Shown one piece after another: positions 32,663-41,545 of a DNA stretch of 47,130 nucleotides. This DNA is from Deltaproteobacteria bacterium (lineage in GTDB: Bacteria > Myxococcota_A > UBA796 > SXON01), in the NCBI GenBank assembly GCA_947490345.1, contig CANLGL010000043.1:1-47130 (forward strand), written 5' to 3'. Numbering within the stretch: position 1 is the first letter of the stretch; the number at the start of each line of letters is the position of its first letter. Under the pieces are notes generated by a model, which searched no databases, was not told the origin of the DNA, and saw nothing but the letters and a program-made list of their open reading frames with translations. The position numbers and the translations under genes are program-made.

Positions 32663-34486
32663 TTGAAGTCCGCCCAAATCGTCGATCACGTCGTGGTCCG
32701 CTTCGCTGGCGACTCCGGCGACGGCATGCAGGTCATCGGCAGCCAGTTCACCAACACCACCGCGCTGCTCGGCAACGATCTCGCGACCTTCCCCGACTTC
32801 CCCGCAGAGATCCGGGCTCCCGCGGGCACGCTCGCCGGAGTCTCCGGCTTCCAGCTGCATTTCTCGAGTCAAGAAATCTTCACTCCGGGCGACGAGCCCG
32901 AGGCGTTGGTGGCGATGAACCCCGCCGCGCTCAAGGCGAATATCGCCGACCTCAAGAAGGGCGGCCTCGTCATCGTGAACAAGGAGAAGTTCGTCGAGCG
33001 CGAGTTCGAAAAGGCGGGAATCACCAGCAACCCGCTCTTGGACGGCTCGCTCAGCGACTTCCGCGTGATCGAGGTCGACCTGGCCCGGCAGAGCAAGGCG
33101 GCCGTCGAGGGTCTCGGTCTCGGCGCGAAAGAGACCGACCGCTGCAAGAATTTCTACGCCCTCGGCATCACCTATTGGCTGTACTCCCGCCCAATGGAGA
33201 CCACGGAGCGCTGGATCAACGCCAAGTTCAAGGACCCATACCGTGAGGCGAACCTGCGCTCGCTCCGGGCCGGCTACGCCTACGCCGAGACGGTCGAGAT
33301 GTTCCACAGCCGCTACGAGGTCCCGCCCATGCGGCAGGACCCCGGCGTCTACCGCAACATCATGGGCAACCAGGCCACCGCGCTGGGGCTGGTCGTCGGC
33401 ACTGAAAAGGCCGGACTGAGGCTATTTCTCGGCAGCTACCCCATCACCCCGGCCAGCGACATCCTCCACGCGCTCAGCGGCTACAAGGCCTACGGCGTCT
33501 ACACCTTCCAGGCCGAAGACGAGATCGCGGCGATCACCAGCGCCATCGGTGCGTCGTTCGGCGGATCGTTGGGGATGAGCACGACCTCGGGCCCCGGCAT
33601 GGCGCTCAAGACCGAGGCGCTGGGCCTCGCGGTGATGACCGAGCTTCCCTTGGTGATCATCAACATCCAGCGCGGCGGCCCGTCGACCGGCTTGCCCACC
33701 AAAACTGAGCAATCCGACCTTTTGCAGGCCGTGTATGGCCGCAATGGCGAGGCACCGATTCCGGTGATCGCCGCGTGCACGCCCGGTGATTGCTTCGACA
33801 TGGCGGTGGAAGCCGTGCGCATCGCGGTCACGTACATGACGCCGGTCATTCTCTTGACCGATGGCTACCTTGCCAACGGCAGCGAGCCGTGGCGGGTGCC
33901 CAACGTGGCCGATATTCCCGCCTTCCCGGTGCAATTTCGCACTGACCCAGAAGGGTTCTTGCCCTACGCGCGCAACCCCGAGACCCTGGCGCGCCCCTGG
34001 GTGCGTCCTGGCACACCGGGGCTCGAACACCGGATCGGCGGCATCGAAAAGCAGGAAGGCACCGGTAATGTGAACTACGAGGCGCTCAATCACGAGCGCA
34101 TGGTGCAATTGCGAGCCGCAAAGGTCGCGGGAATCAAGGTGCCCGACCTTGTCGTCTACGGCGATCCCGACGGCCTCCTGGTCGTGGGTTGGGGCAGCAC
34201 CTACGGCGCCATCCGGGTGGCGGTGGACCTCGCCCGTCGTGAGGGCCTCCGCGTGGGCCACGCCCACATCCGCAACATCCATCCGCTCCCGGCCAACACG
34301 GTCGATGTGCTCCGCAAGTACGGCCGCGTCATCGTCCCAGAGATGAACATGGGCCAGCTGGTCAAGCTGCTGCGCGACAAGAGCCTGATCGACTGCATCT
34401 CCATTCCCAAGGTGCAGGGGCAGGCCTTCAAGATCAGCGAGGTCCTCACCTCGATCCGTCACCACCAGATCGTGGAGGCCAAGTAA
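32663..34486 (+). CDS. korA: 2-oxoacid:ferredoxin oxidoreductase, alpha subunit (KorA, gamma-alpha fusion)
   Basis: 607 residues from TTG 32663, preceded by GAGGAG. The gamma domain (about 10-190) starts VVVRFAGDSGDGMQVIGSQF. The alpha domain follows with SYPITPASDILHALS, FQAEDEIAAITSAIGASFGG, STTSGPGMALKTEALGLA and the QRGGPSTGLPTKTEQSDL motif. Together with KorB it oxidatively decarboxylates 2-oxoglutarate (or a related 2-oxoacid) to the acyl-CoA, reducing ferredoxin. The fused gamma-alpha form is common in aerobic bacteria with KorAB. The stop overlaps the korB start (TAATG). Confidence 0.93.
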   Translation: MKSAQIVDHVVVRFAGDSGDGMQVIGSQFTNTTALLGNDLATFPDFPAEIRAPAGTLAGVSGFQLHFSSQEIFTPGDEPEALVAMNPAALKANIADLKKGGLVIVNKEKFVEREFEKAGITSNPLLDGSLSDFRVIEVDLARQSKAAVEGLGLGAKETDRCKNFYALGITYWLYSRPMETTERWINAKFKDPYREANLRSLRAGYAYAETVEMFHSRYEVPPMRQDPGVYRNIMGNQATALGLVVGTEKAGLRLFLGSYPITPASDILHALSGYKAYGVYTFQAEDEIAAITSAIGASFGGSLGMSTTSGPGMALKTEALGLAVMTELPLVIINIQRGGPSTGLPTKTEQSDLLQAVYGRNGEAPIPVIAACTPGDCFDMAVEAVRIAVTYMTPVILLTDGYLANGSEPWRVPNVADIPAFPVQFRTDPEGFLPYARNPETLARPWVRPGTPGLEHRIGGIEKQEGTGNVNYEALNHERMVQLRAAKVAGIKVPDLVVYGDPDGLLVVGWGSTYGAIRVAVDLARREGLRVGHAHIRNIHPLPANTVDVLRKYGRVIVPEMNMGQLVKLLRDKSLIDCISIPKVQGQAFKISEVLTSIRHHQIVEAK

Positions 34487-35490
34487 TGGAAACCCAGCCG
34501 CCGACCTACACCAAGAAAGACTTCATGTCGGACCAGATCATCCGGTGGTGCCCCGGATGTGGCGACTACGCGATCCTGTCCCAGGCCCAGACGGTTTTCG
34601 CCGAACTCGGCATTCCCCGCGAGCAGTTCGCGATCGTCTCGGGTATCGGATGCAGCTCCCGCTTTCCCTACTACATCAACGCGTACGGGTTCCACACCAT
34701 CCACGGCCGCGCGTTTGCCGTGGCGACAGGCCTGAAGGTCAGCCGGCCCGAACTGTCGGTCTGGGTCGCGACGGGCGATGGCGACGCGTTGTCGATCGGC
34801 GGCAACCACTTCATTCACTGCCTGCGCCGGAACGTCGATCTGAACATCCTGTTGTTCAACAACAAGATCTACGGACTGACCAAAGGGCAGTACTCGCCAA
34901 CCAGCGAAATCGGCAAGAAGACGAAGTCCACTCCATTCGGCAGCGTCGACCATCCGTTTTCCCCCGCTGCCCTCGCGCTCGGCGCTGACGCCAGCTTCGT
35001 GGCCCGCAGCGTCGACATTCTGGTGAAGGAGCAGCGCGAGGTGATGCGCGCGGCCGCCGCGCACAAGGGCACCTCCTTCGTCGAGCTCTACCAGAACTGC
35101 AACATCTTCAACGACGGCGCCTGGGATGCCCTGATCGAGAAGCCGGTGCGTGAAGAGCGCTGCATCTTCCTGGAACACGGCAAGCCGATGGTCTTCGCCG
35201 GTGGCAAGAAGGGCATCCGCCTCAGCGGCATCCGGCCCACCGTGGTTGAGCTCGGCGACGGTCTGAGCGCCGATGATTGCCTCGTCCACGACGAGACCGA
35301 CCCCTTCTTGGGCGCGATCGTCGCGCGGATGGACTACCCCTCGTTCCCGGTACCGATGGGAATCCTTCACCGCAACCCGCGCGCGACGTTCGATACGCTG
35401 ATGAATGAGCAGATCACGGAGGCGCAGAAGGGCGGCAAACCCGACTTGCAGAAACTGCTCAACGGCGGCGAGACCTGGACCATCAAGTAG
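34486..35490 (+). CDS. korB: 2-oxoacid:ferredoxin oxidoreductase, beta subunit (KorB)
   Basis: 334 residues. Binds thiamine diphosphate and one [4Fe-4S] cluster. The cluster cysteines are in WCPGCGDYAIL (residues 22-25) and GIGCSSRFPYY, with a further Cys near 205. The TPP motif is GDGDALSIGGNHFIH to NNKIYGLTKGQYSPTS. Partner of KorA, with overlapping TAATG junction. Substrate specificity (2-oxoglutarate rather than pyruvate or branched-chain acids) is assumed from overall similarity to KorB. Two bp separate it from the HAD gene. Confidence 0.94.
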   Translation: METQPPTYTKKDFMSDQIIRWCPGCGDYAILSQAQTVFAELGIPREQFAIVSGIGCSSRFPYYINAYGFHTIHGRAFAVATGLKVSRPELSVWVATGDGDALSIGGNHFIHCLRRNVDLNILLFNNKIYGLTKGQYSPTSEIGKKTKSTPFGSVDHPFSPAALALGADASFVARSVDILVKEQREVMRAAAAHKGTSFVELYQNCNIFNDGAWDALIEKPVREERCIFLEHGKPMVFAGGKKGIRLSGIRPTVVELGDGLSADDCLVHDETDPFLGAIVARMDYPSFPVPMGILHRNPRATFDTLMNEQITEAQKGGKPDLQKLLNGGETWTIK

Positions 35491-35492
35491 CC

Positions 35493-36284
35493 GTGAGCCG
35501 GCTGCAGCCTCTCGCGTGTATCGACCGCGACGGCGCCGCCGGGCTCGTGGGCGTGCTTACCGATATCGACGACACGCTGACGCTCCATGGCCGGCTGGTG
35601 CCGGCGGCCTTCGCCGCGATGGCTGCGCTTCGAGAGGCGGGTCTGGCGTTGGTGCCGGTGACGGGGCGGCCCGCCGGTTGGTGCGATCAGATCGCCCGAC
35701 AGTGGCCCTGCAACGGGGTGGTCGGCGAGAACGGGGGCTTGTGGTTCGCGATGCGCGACGGTCGCCTGGTGCGCGCCTACGCCCAAACGCTTGAGGAGCG
35801 GACCGGGAACGCCGGCCGACTCGCCGCCATCGAGGCCGCGGTCTTGGCCGAGGTGCCCGGCACTGCCCTGGCCAGCGACCAGCCCTATCGAGACTTGGAC
35901 CTCGCAATCGACTTCTGCGAAGATGTGCCAGCTCTGCCCGACGATGCCATCGACCGAATCGTCTCGATCTTCGAGCGTTTCGGCGCCACCTGCAAGGTCT
36001 CGAGCATCCACGTCAACGGGTGGTATGGACAGTTCGACAAACTCGCCGGCTTCCACGGCTTGTGCGCCGACCTGGGCCTGAACGCCGCGCCGGAGCGCTG
36101 GGCGTACGTCGGTGACAGCGCGAACGATGCGCCGATGTTCGCCCACTTCCCGATGTCGGTGGGCGTGGCGAATGTCGATCGCTGGCTGCCCCGCATTCCC
36201 GTCGCCCCTGCGTTCCGCACCGAGGCGCAGGGGGGCCATGGCTTCGCCGAGCTGGCGGCCCGCCTCCTGACGCTGCGAGCGTGA
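35493..36284 (+). CDS. HAD-superfamily (type IIB/Cof-like) phosphatase
   Basis: 263 residues from GTG 35493. HAD motifs: I, TDIDDTLT (Asp nucleophile and general acid, about 24-27); II, VTGRPAGW; III, Lys in FDKLAGF; IV, GDSANDAPMF. The NGVVGENGGLW segment is typical of the Cof/sugar-phosphatase cap subclass (sucrose-, trehalose- or mannosyl-phosphoglycerate phosphatase relatives). Substrate likely a phosphorylated sugar or small metabolite. Two bp downstream of korB, so probably co-transcribed, though no biochemical link is evident. Converges on the DUF309 gene with 12 bp between stops. Confidence 0.8.
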   Translation: MSRLQPLACIDRDGAAGLVGVLTDIDDTLTLHGRLVPAAFAAMAALREAGLALVPVTGRPAGWCDQIARQWPCNGVVGENGGLWFAMRDGRLVRAYAQTLEERTGNAGRLAAIEAAVLAEVPGTALASDQPYRDLDLAIDFCEDVPALPDDAIDRIVSIFERFGATCKVSSIHVNGWYGQFDKLAGFHGLCADLGLNAAPERWAYVGDSANDAPMFAHFPMSVGVANVDRWLPRIPVAPAFRTEAQGGHGFAELAARLLTLRA

Positions 36285-36296
36285 TCGAGCGGAGGG

Positions 36297-36656
36297 TCAC
36301 CCATCATCGAGCCACCTGAGGTCCGGAATCGGGACCGACTCGCCATGGCGTGCCGCGGCCATGCAGGGCAAAACGGCATCCAACAGCCGCGCGACGTCGA
36401 TCCCTGGCCACGGCAGTCCATTGGCGAGCTTGTCGACGGCCTTGTCCCACTGGCCGACCGCGCTACGCAGGCTGCCTCGGCGATGGTGTTCAACCGCCAC
36501 GGCGAGGTGAATCAAGCCCTGGAGCGCACGTCGCGGCGGCCCGTGCGGCAGGGCCTTCCACTGCAACTCCCAAACCTCGTGCGCCTCGAAGCCGTTGCCC
36601 ACCGCGAGGAGCTGGCGCCCCTCGCGAAGGTCCAGAGGCGGGACCGCCTCGATCAT
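36297..36656 (-). CDS. DUF309 family protein
   Basis: 119 residues, all helical by composition. Family signature seen: LLAVGNGFEAHEVWELQWKA, then RRALQGLIHLAVAVEHHRRG and GQWDKAVDKLA. DUF309 proteins have an invariant EAHExxE-type motif and are unstudied; His and Glu residues suggest a metal or acid-base site, but no activity is established. The start overlaps the HEAT-repeat gene stop by 4 bp (ATGA), so the two are translationally coupled. Confidence 0.82.
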   Translation of the reverse strand: MIEAVPPLDLREGRQLLAVGNGFEAHEVWELQWKALPHGPPRRALQGLIHLAVAVEHHRRGSLRSAVGQWDKAVDKLANGLPWPGIDVARLLDAVLPCMAAARHGESVPIPDLRWLDDG

Positions 36657-37690
36657 GCCCGCCCTCCGCCCAGCATCGTAAGCACTCCGCGCGCGTTCGT
36701 CGCTGCGGGCTCGATTCCGGCGGCCTCGCAGCGGCGGAGCGGTTCCTGAGCAAGCGCGCCCAACCGGACCAGGGCATCCATCGCGGGTAGGTACAGCCCC
36801 CCGAACGCAGTCCCGCTGGTGTCGCCGAGGGAGGCGATGAGATCACCAACCGCATCGGCAGAGTCGAGCTCGCCGAGGGCCCACAACAAGTTGGCCCGGA
36901 CGGGGTACTGGATGCCCAGCCCAGCGCCCGGACGGCCCTCGAAGTCGGCCTGCTCGTCGCCGAGAGCACGGCGCAGCACGGGTACCGCCGCCGCCAGTCC
37001 CAGGCGACCGAGGCCGTCAGCGGCCAAGCGCCGCTGGATGAACCCCCGGCCGGGATCCACGTCGCGCGCGTGAAGCGCCTCCTTGAGCACGGCGAACGCC
37101 CGGGGATCACCGTGAACCCCCAGCGCCTCGAGCACCACGTGTTCCCCCCGCCGACCCGCAGCGGCGCGCGCGGAACGAAGCACCTCGAAATCGTCGGGAT
37201 GGTGCAGCGCGGCCAGCCGAAGCCAGCGAGAGGGCAACGCGGCGTCGTCCAGAAGTCGCGTCCGAGCCACGGCCCGCGGATCCAATGCGTCCGCACTGAA
37301 CAGAACGAAGCGGTCCGCGAGCGGCGCAATGGAGAGCGCCTGGGCGGGCGCGCGAGGACCGCCGGACGTCGGGACGGTTCGCTCATCCAACGCCGCCAAC
37401 TCGACGCGAAGCAGCTCGTGACCCTCCCCTGCCCGGAGCCGCGCGAGCGCGGTGAGCAGATGGTCTTCCCGTGCCCGCGGGGGGGGAGCGGCAGCGAGCC
37501 AAGCTGGCTCGGGCGCGAGCGAGCCCCCGGCGAGGGCCCTTCTCAGCGCCCGCCACGCCCCCACGCTCCCAATCTCCCGGGCGCCGCCCACGCAGTCATG
37601 GCCGTTCCCGGTCTCCGCCACGGCACGCAGCTCCGCGATCCGCCGGCCCTCGGGGCGCAGCCGCGCCAAGAACTCCCGGACTCGGCCCAA
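36653..37690 (-). CDS. HEAT-like repeat protein
   Basis: 345 residues from TTG 37690, preceded by GGAGGGGGTGGC. Helical repeats are visible in the C-terminal half: VLEALGVHGDPRAFAVLKEAL, LAADGLGRLGLAAAVPVLRRAL, LLWALGELDSADAVGDLIASL and AMDALVRLGALAQEPLRR, matching HEAT/PBS-lyase-type units. Such proteins scaffold protein-protein contacts. No signal peptide. It overlaps the downstream DUF309 gene. A consensus DnaA box lies 19 bp upstream of its start. Confidence 0.75.
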   Translation of the reverse strand: MGRVREFLARLRPEGRRIAELRAVAETGNGHDCVGGAREIGSVGAWRALRRALAGGSLAPEPAWLAAAPPPRAREDHLLTALARLRAGEGHELLRVELAALDERTVPTSGGPRAPAQALSIAPLADRFVLFSADALDPRAVARTRLLDDAALPSRWLRLAALHHPDDFEVLRSARAAAGRRGEHVVLEALGVHGDPRAFAVLKEALHARDVDPGRGFIQRRLAADGLGRLGLAAAVPVLRRALGDEQADFEGRPGAGLGIQYPVRANLLWALGELDSADAVGDLIASLGDTSGTAFGGLYLPAMDALVRLGALAQEPLRRCEAAGIEPAATNARGVLTMLGGGRA

Positions 37691-37708
37691 GCCACCCCCT
37701 CCCCTACC

Positions 37709-37717
37709 TTATCCACA
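37709..37717 (+). promoter_or_regulatory. DnaA box (perfect consensus)
   Basis: TTATCCACA matches the DnaA consensus at 9 of 9 positions, 19 bp upstream of the HEAT-repeat gene start. Confidence 0.6.
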
Positions 37718-37719
37718 AG

Positions 37720-37764
37720 CCCCGATCCCGGCGTGGCCAAGCCGTCCCCCAGATCGGGGGTTTT
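37720..37764 (+). terminator. Mutually exclusive hairpins followed by TTTT (leader or attenuator candidate)
   Basis: CCCCGATC (37720-37727) can pair with GATCGGGG (37752-37759), with an inner CGGC/GCCG. Alternatively CCCCC (37746-37750) pairs with GGGGG (37756-37760) around AGATC and is followed directly by TTTT, an intrinsic-terminator layout. The two share the same G-run, as in attenuators. The downstream plus-strand gene starts at 38044. Confidence 0.4.
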
Positions 37765-37826
37765 CCGCAATGCCAGGGCCGGTCGGATGCACGGTCCATC
37801 CACGCTTTCGATCGTGCCGATCAAAG

Positions 37827-37835
37827 TTGTCCACA
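37827..37835 (+). promoter_or_regulatory. DnaA box (TTGTCCACA variant)
   Basis: TTGTCCACA is the frequent DnaA box form in high-GC genomes. It lies 118 bp from, and in the same orientation as, the box at 37709. Confidence 0.5.
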
Positions 37836-38043
37836 GGGGTTGACCCGTCCACCGTCCCTGCAAATTGATCGCCGCGGATGCAAACTTTTCTCTTTCTTGG
37901 CCCTTGCAAGCCGATCAGGGCCACCATACCCTTGGTGCACGAGAAAACCGCGGTCGCCCGCGGAGACTCGATCCCTCCACTTTCCCCCCTTTCCCGCCTC
38001 CTTTCCGCTCCTCCTGGGTGCGGACACGCTGGGTACGTGGCAC

Positions 38044-39591
38044 ATGCCTGTTCCCACGAGTCCTGTTCGACCTGTACCAAGCACGTTTCGGCGTGTCCGC
38101 ACCTGGCTTCCCCGTCTTGCCCCCCTTGGCCTCTCGGCCCTGATCCTCGGTTGGGCCGCCTTCACCCCCTCCGGTGTGGGCGCCAGCGCGCCCTGGATTG
38201 CCCGGGTGGTCGTGCTCGTTGGCGAGCCCGCGACGTGCTCCAGTCCCTGGTCCGCTTGGGCCCACGTGATCCTGGAACTTGAAGACGCCCGGCGGTTCCG
38301 TGCGTGCGCCAGCGCGCTGGTTCCCCAGGGCCCGCGCCGCGCCGCGATGATTCGCCTGGCTACCGATCCGGCGGCAACGATCGGGCGGCGGCGAAACGGG
38401 GCGCACCTGCTCCTCGCCGACTCCTTCCAGCCGGCGGGAACCATCGCCGACGTCCTGCTCGCGCCTGGCTGGCCGGGCGCGGCGCGCGCGGAGCTTCTTT
38501 ACCCAGCGTCCCTGGCGTCCTCAGCATTGGACCTCGGCGCGTTCGCGGAGGAGGTCCCGGTAGGAGGCCTGTACGATCGGGCCATCCTGCTCCGCGACGC
38601 CGAGCCGGGGCCGGCGGTCGAGGCGCTCTCGTGGTTGCGCGTGGACCTCGACCCGACCGAGTTGGTGTGGCTCGGGAGCGCCGTGCACGCTGAGCCGCAC
38701 ACGCCCTCGTCGCCACCCGCTCCGGCGGACGGCGTCCTTCAGCTCGTCGAGGAACGCGCGCGAGACCATGTTGCCGCCGAATGGGCAGCGCTCCTGCGGT
38801 TCGTTCGGTCCGGACCGACCCGCGTGAGCCTGCCGGGGCCCGAGGCTCGGTGGGCGCTGGCAGGACGCTCCGGAGCCCCTCGGAGCCCCTCAGCGCCTGG
38901 TCGGGTCCACCCCGTGCTGCGCGGTGACCCTGCCGACCCGGCGGTCGGTGCGTGGGTCCTCTACGAGCTGGCGCGCCAGGCCGAGTTGGCGCCTACGCTC
39001 GCGCGCAGCGCCACGGGCCTCCAGGTGAGCGTAGGGGCGACGACCCTTCAGGTGGGACGCTGTGGCGCTCGCTTCCCCGCTCCGGCAGAGGTTGCCGCCC
39101 CCCCAGTCGCGGCGGAGGCGCTACGCGATGAGGCCGTCTCCGCCGCGATCGCAGAGCATCTGCGCGCTGGGCTCCTGGAGGACGCCGCCGAGTTGGCCGC
39201 CGCCCTCCCCGCCGACCGCCCAGCGCTGGACGCGCTTTTCGCGCTCTTGACTGCTGGAGCAGTCCAGACCGGCGCCGACCAGGCGGCGCCGGAGCTCGCG
39301 CCGAGCCGCGCGAAGAAACGGCCCGGCCGGCCAGCGACGCAGCCGGTGCCGTCGCCAGCCCTCCCCTTCGCCTCCCGGGCCGAGCCCGGCGACCGCGCCC
39401 TGTTGGCGTGGTGGACCGCCGAGCGCGAGCCCGACCTGGCGCGGCGGCTCGCGGCGACGCCAAGCGCCGGCGCCTGGGAGCAGGTGCGGCAATCTGCGCT
39501 GGCGCGACTGGACGAGCCTGGAAGCAAGGCCGCGGCGCCCTGGTCTCGGGGGTGCACGCCGGCCGGTCACCCCTGGCCTCCCGACGGCTGA
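38044..39591 (+). CDS. Exported or membrane-anchored protein of unknown function
   Basis: 515 residues from ATG 38044; the open frame upstream passes through hairpins and DnaA boxes and is not coding. One hydrophobic segment (about 24-42, RLAPLGLSALILGWAAF) follows a basic N-terminus, indicating export or anchoring. The rest is Ala/Pro/Arg-rich with no recognised domain. Near residues 420-430 lies a basic KKRPGRPATQP stretch resembling, but not matching, an AT-hook. Two cysteines occur near 68-84 (GEPATCSSPW, RFRACAS). The C-terminus is helical. The end is 13 bp from the convergent BtpA gene. Confidence 0.6.
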   Translation: MPVPTSPVRPVPSTFRRVRTWLPRLAPLGLSALILGWAAFTPSGVGASAPWIARVVVLVGEPATCSSPWSAWAHVILELEDARRFRACASALVPQGPRRAAMIRLATDPAATIGRRRNGAHLLLADSFQPAGTIADVLLAPGWPGAARAELLYPASLASSALDLGAFAEEVPVGGLYDRAILLRDAEPGPAVEALSWLRVDLDPTELVWLGSAVHAEPHTPSSPPAPADGVLQLVEERARDHVAAEWAALLRFVRSGPTRVSLPGPEARWALAGRSGAPRSPSAPGRVHPVLRGDPADPAVGAWVLYELARQAELAPTLARSATGLQVSVGATTLQVGRCGARFPAPAEVAAPPVAAEALRDEAVSAAIAEHLRAGLLEDAAELAAALPADRPALDALFALLTAGAVQTGADQAAPELAPSRAKKRPGRPATQPVPSPALPFASRAEPGDRALLAWWTAEREPDLARRLAATPSAGAWEQVRQSALARLDEPGSKAAAPWSRGCTPAGHPWPPDG

Positions 39592-39604
39592 CGCGCGCTT
39601 CGGT

Positions 39605-40381
39605 TCAGCCGCGGAACGCTTCAGCCATCCTCGCCACGCGCAGCGGATCGAGAGGGGCCCGCATGTCAGCGTCGACGTGAAGCGCGGTGCCGACGATGGC
39701 GCCGGCCACGCGATCGCGCCATCCGCGTGCCGAAGCATGGCTGACGCCACTGCCCAGCCAGATCTCGGCCTCGGGAACGGCCTCGCGCACCTCCGCGAGC
39801 TGCGCGCCATCAACCTCGGCGCCCGTTGCCCGCCCGGTGACGATCAGGACGTCGGCGCCAGCCCGACGAGAGAGGTCAGCCGCCGCCTCGCCGATGGGCC
39901 CTCCCGCCAACGGACGCGCGTGCTTGACGTGGACGTCGGCGAGAATCCGCGCGGTGCACCCAAGCTCGCGGCGGTACCGCAGCCAGTGGTGCGCATCGCC
40001 CTGAATGAGCCCCTGGTCGGTGACCGAAGCGCCAGCGAGCACGTTGATCCGCACCCACTCCGCGCCCACGGCAGCGGCCACCGCGAGCGCGGCACGAGCG
40101 TCGTTGCGGAGCACGTTGATTCCCAGCTGAAGGGAAGGGTGGCGCGCCCGAACCTCGGCCGCCAGAACCGCCATCGTCGCGACCACGTGCGGATCGACCG
40201 CCCCGGCGGCAAAAGGGGCGTCCCCGAAGTTTTCGATGATCGCCCCCGTCGCTCCGCCCTCGGCGAGCGCGGCAGCGTCCGCCAGAGCACGTTCGCGCAC
40301 CGCGTGCATGCCCGGCGAGCCGCGTGGAGCCGCCGGCAGCGGGAGGAGATGGAGGACGCCGACAAACTGGAAGGGGCTCAC
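39605..40381 (-). CDS. BtpA/SgcQ family TIM-barrel protein
   Basis: 258 residues. Family motifs: GVLHLLPLPAAPRG at the start, AIIENFGDAPF (about 46-56), LGINVLRNDARAALAVA, WVRINVLAG, DVHVKHARPL and SGVSHASARGW, with the regular alternation of a TIM barrel. In cyanobacteria BtpA is needed for photosystem I accumulation; in non-photosynthetic bacteria the family's role is unknown and nucleoside or sugar phosphate chemistry has been suggested. The start lies 9 bp after the Y-family gene stop, so it is the third gene of that operon. Confidence 0.85.
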   Translation of the reverse strand: MSPFQFVGVLHLLPLPAAPRGSPGMHAVRERALADAAALAEGGATGAIIENFGDAPFAAGAVDPHVVATMAVLAAEVRARHPSLQLGINVLRNDARAALAVAAAVGAEWVRINVLAGASVTDQGLIQGDAHHWLRYRRELGCTARILADVHVKHARPLAGGPIGEAAADLSRRAGADVLIVTGRATGAEVDGAQLAEVREAVPEAEIWLGSGVSHASARGWRDRVAGAIVGTALHVDADMRAPLDPLRVARMAEAFRG

Positions 40382-40390
40382 CGCCCAGGC

Positions 40391-41536
40391 CTATCCCAAC
40401 AGCGAGAGCTGCCGCGCAGCACGCGCCGTGGAGTCGACCCAGCGGATGCCCCGCACCTCGCCAAGGTGAACGGCGCGCGCCCGCAGGGCGGCCTCGACCG
40501 CGGCCGCCGCGCCCGCGGAGGCGCACGGGACCTCGAAGCGTTTGACACCGGCATCAACCTGCAGCCGCCCCGCCTCGCCCGCGCGGGCCGCCACCGCGCG
40601 AGCGAGCGCCACGATGCCGTCGACATCGACCATTTGACCTGACCAACCCGCCCGCAGCGACGCCGAACGCTGCCGCCGCCAAAGCGCCCCAGCGCTGGCG
40701 GGGAGGTAGGCCACACTGTCCGCCTCCAGGAGCCGCGTGAACCGTACCGCCACGGCCGCATCGGCCGCGAAGGTCATACGGAGCCGCACCCCAACCTCCT
40801 GCCACACGCGCAGCGCCACCGCTTCAGCAAGCGCAAGCAGATCTGCAACACGATCGCCGCCGGGGCGGAGGACGAGCGCCCCGCGAACGCGCGTGACCGC
40901 TCCCACTTCCGCAGTCAGCAGCGCGGCCACCTGCGCGACCAGATCGGTTGTGTCGGCCTGTGCCACTTGCAGCGCCGGACAGCGGCGCCGCGCCAGTGCG
41001 ACCGACATGCCCACGGCGACACCGGCGGCGGTGGCGGCAGGCGAAACCTCGCGAATCCGTGGTCCGGCCACCGCTGAGGGTCCGCGCCGCAACCGCCCGT
41101 CCAAACGCGCCGCTGCGGTCAAAAGGGGGAGTACCGGCCGGATCGCAAGAAACGCTCCCCGCCCCGGCGCGCCGGGCCGAAGCGGCGGCGCCGCGACCGC
41201 CGGGCCCACCGGCAGCGCATAGGGCCGAACCCGGGCCGCGAGCCCGCCCACGGCGAGCCAGCGCCGCGACCCACACGGTTCCCCCGACCCCTCGACCCGC
41301 CAGCCGCCTGGCGCCGGACGGCCAAGCAACGGCCGGCCGAATCCACGTGGCACGAGCACCTGACGGCCGGGTACCTCGGGAACGGCCACCAGCACCTCGC
41401 CGTCGGCAGGGGTGCCTGCGTGCCGCACGGCGAAGCAGCGCCCGCCGCGCGCAAGTACATCGTCCCCGAGCAACGACGCGGGAAAGATGGGGACCAGACG
41501 GAGTGGGGTGCTGATCGGCTGAGGGGTGTCGGACAT
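40391..41536 (-). CDS. Degenerate Y-family polymerase-like protein (ImuB-like) with clamp-binding tail
   Basis: 381 residues from ATG 41536 (GAGGT upstream). The segment SPAATAAGVAVGMSVALARR with RCPALQV (about 164-190) matches the palm/fingers region of Y-family polymerases (the SYEARxxGVxxGMxxxxAxxLCP pattern). The DLDAFFA motif that should precede it reads LAIRPVLPLL, and no SIDE-type motif follows, so the catalytic acids appear lost, as in ImuB. The protein ends in QLSLLG (376-381), close to the beta-clamp-binding motif QLxLF. The first 110 residues are unrecognised. Family knowledge: ImuB bridges DnaE2 and the clamp in mutagenic repair. Neither imuA nor dnaE2 is in the window; a nuclease gene precedes it instead. 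Confidence 0.65.
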   Translation of the reverse strand: MSDTPQPISTPLRLVPIFPASLLGDDVLARGGRCFAVRHAGTPADGEVLVAVPEVPGRQVLVPRGFGRPLLGRPAPGGWRVEGSGEPCGSRRWLAVGGLAARVRPYALPVGPAVAAPPLRPGAPGRGAFLAIRPVLPLLTAAARLDGRLRRGPSAVAGPRIREVSPAATAAGVAVGMSVALARRRCPALQVAQADTTDLVAQVAALLTAEVGAVTRVRGALVLRPGGDRVADLLALAEAVALRVWQEVGVRLRMTFAADAAVAVRFTRLLEADSVAYLPASAGALWRRQRSASLRAGWSGQMVDVDGIVALARAVAARAGEAGRLQVDAGVKRFEVPCASAGAAAAVEAALRARAVHLGEVRGIRWVDSTARAARQLSLLG

Positions 41537-41545
41537 CGGGACCTC

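Larger units (their letters stand above)
37691..38043. other. 353-bp divergent intergenic region with DnaA boxes and hairpins
   Basis: This is the longest gene-free stretch in the window. It holds TTATCCACA (37709-37717, perfect DnaA box) and TTGTCCACA (37827-37835, high-GC variant) in the same orientation. Alternative hairpins lie at 37720-37764, a 7-bp inverted repeat TGGCCCT/AGGGCCA at 37898-37904/37917-37923, and CCGCGG TCGC CCGCGG at about 37938-37953. No convincing coding frame was seen. Confidence 0.6.

Noticed and set aside
37691..38043. Chromosomal origin of replication
   Set aside because: Only two DnaA boxes, no clear A/T-rich unwinding element, and no dnaA, dnaN, gidA or parAB genes nearby.
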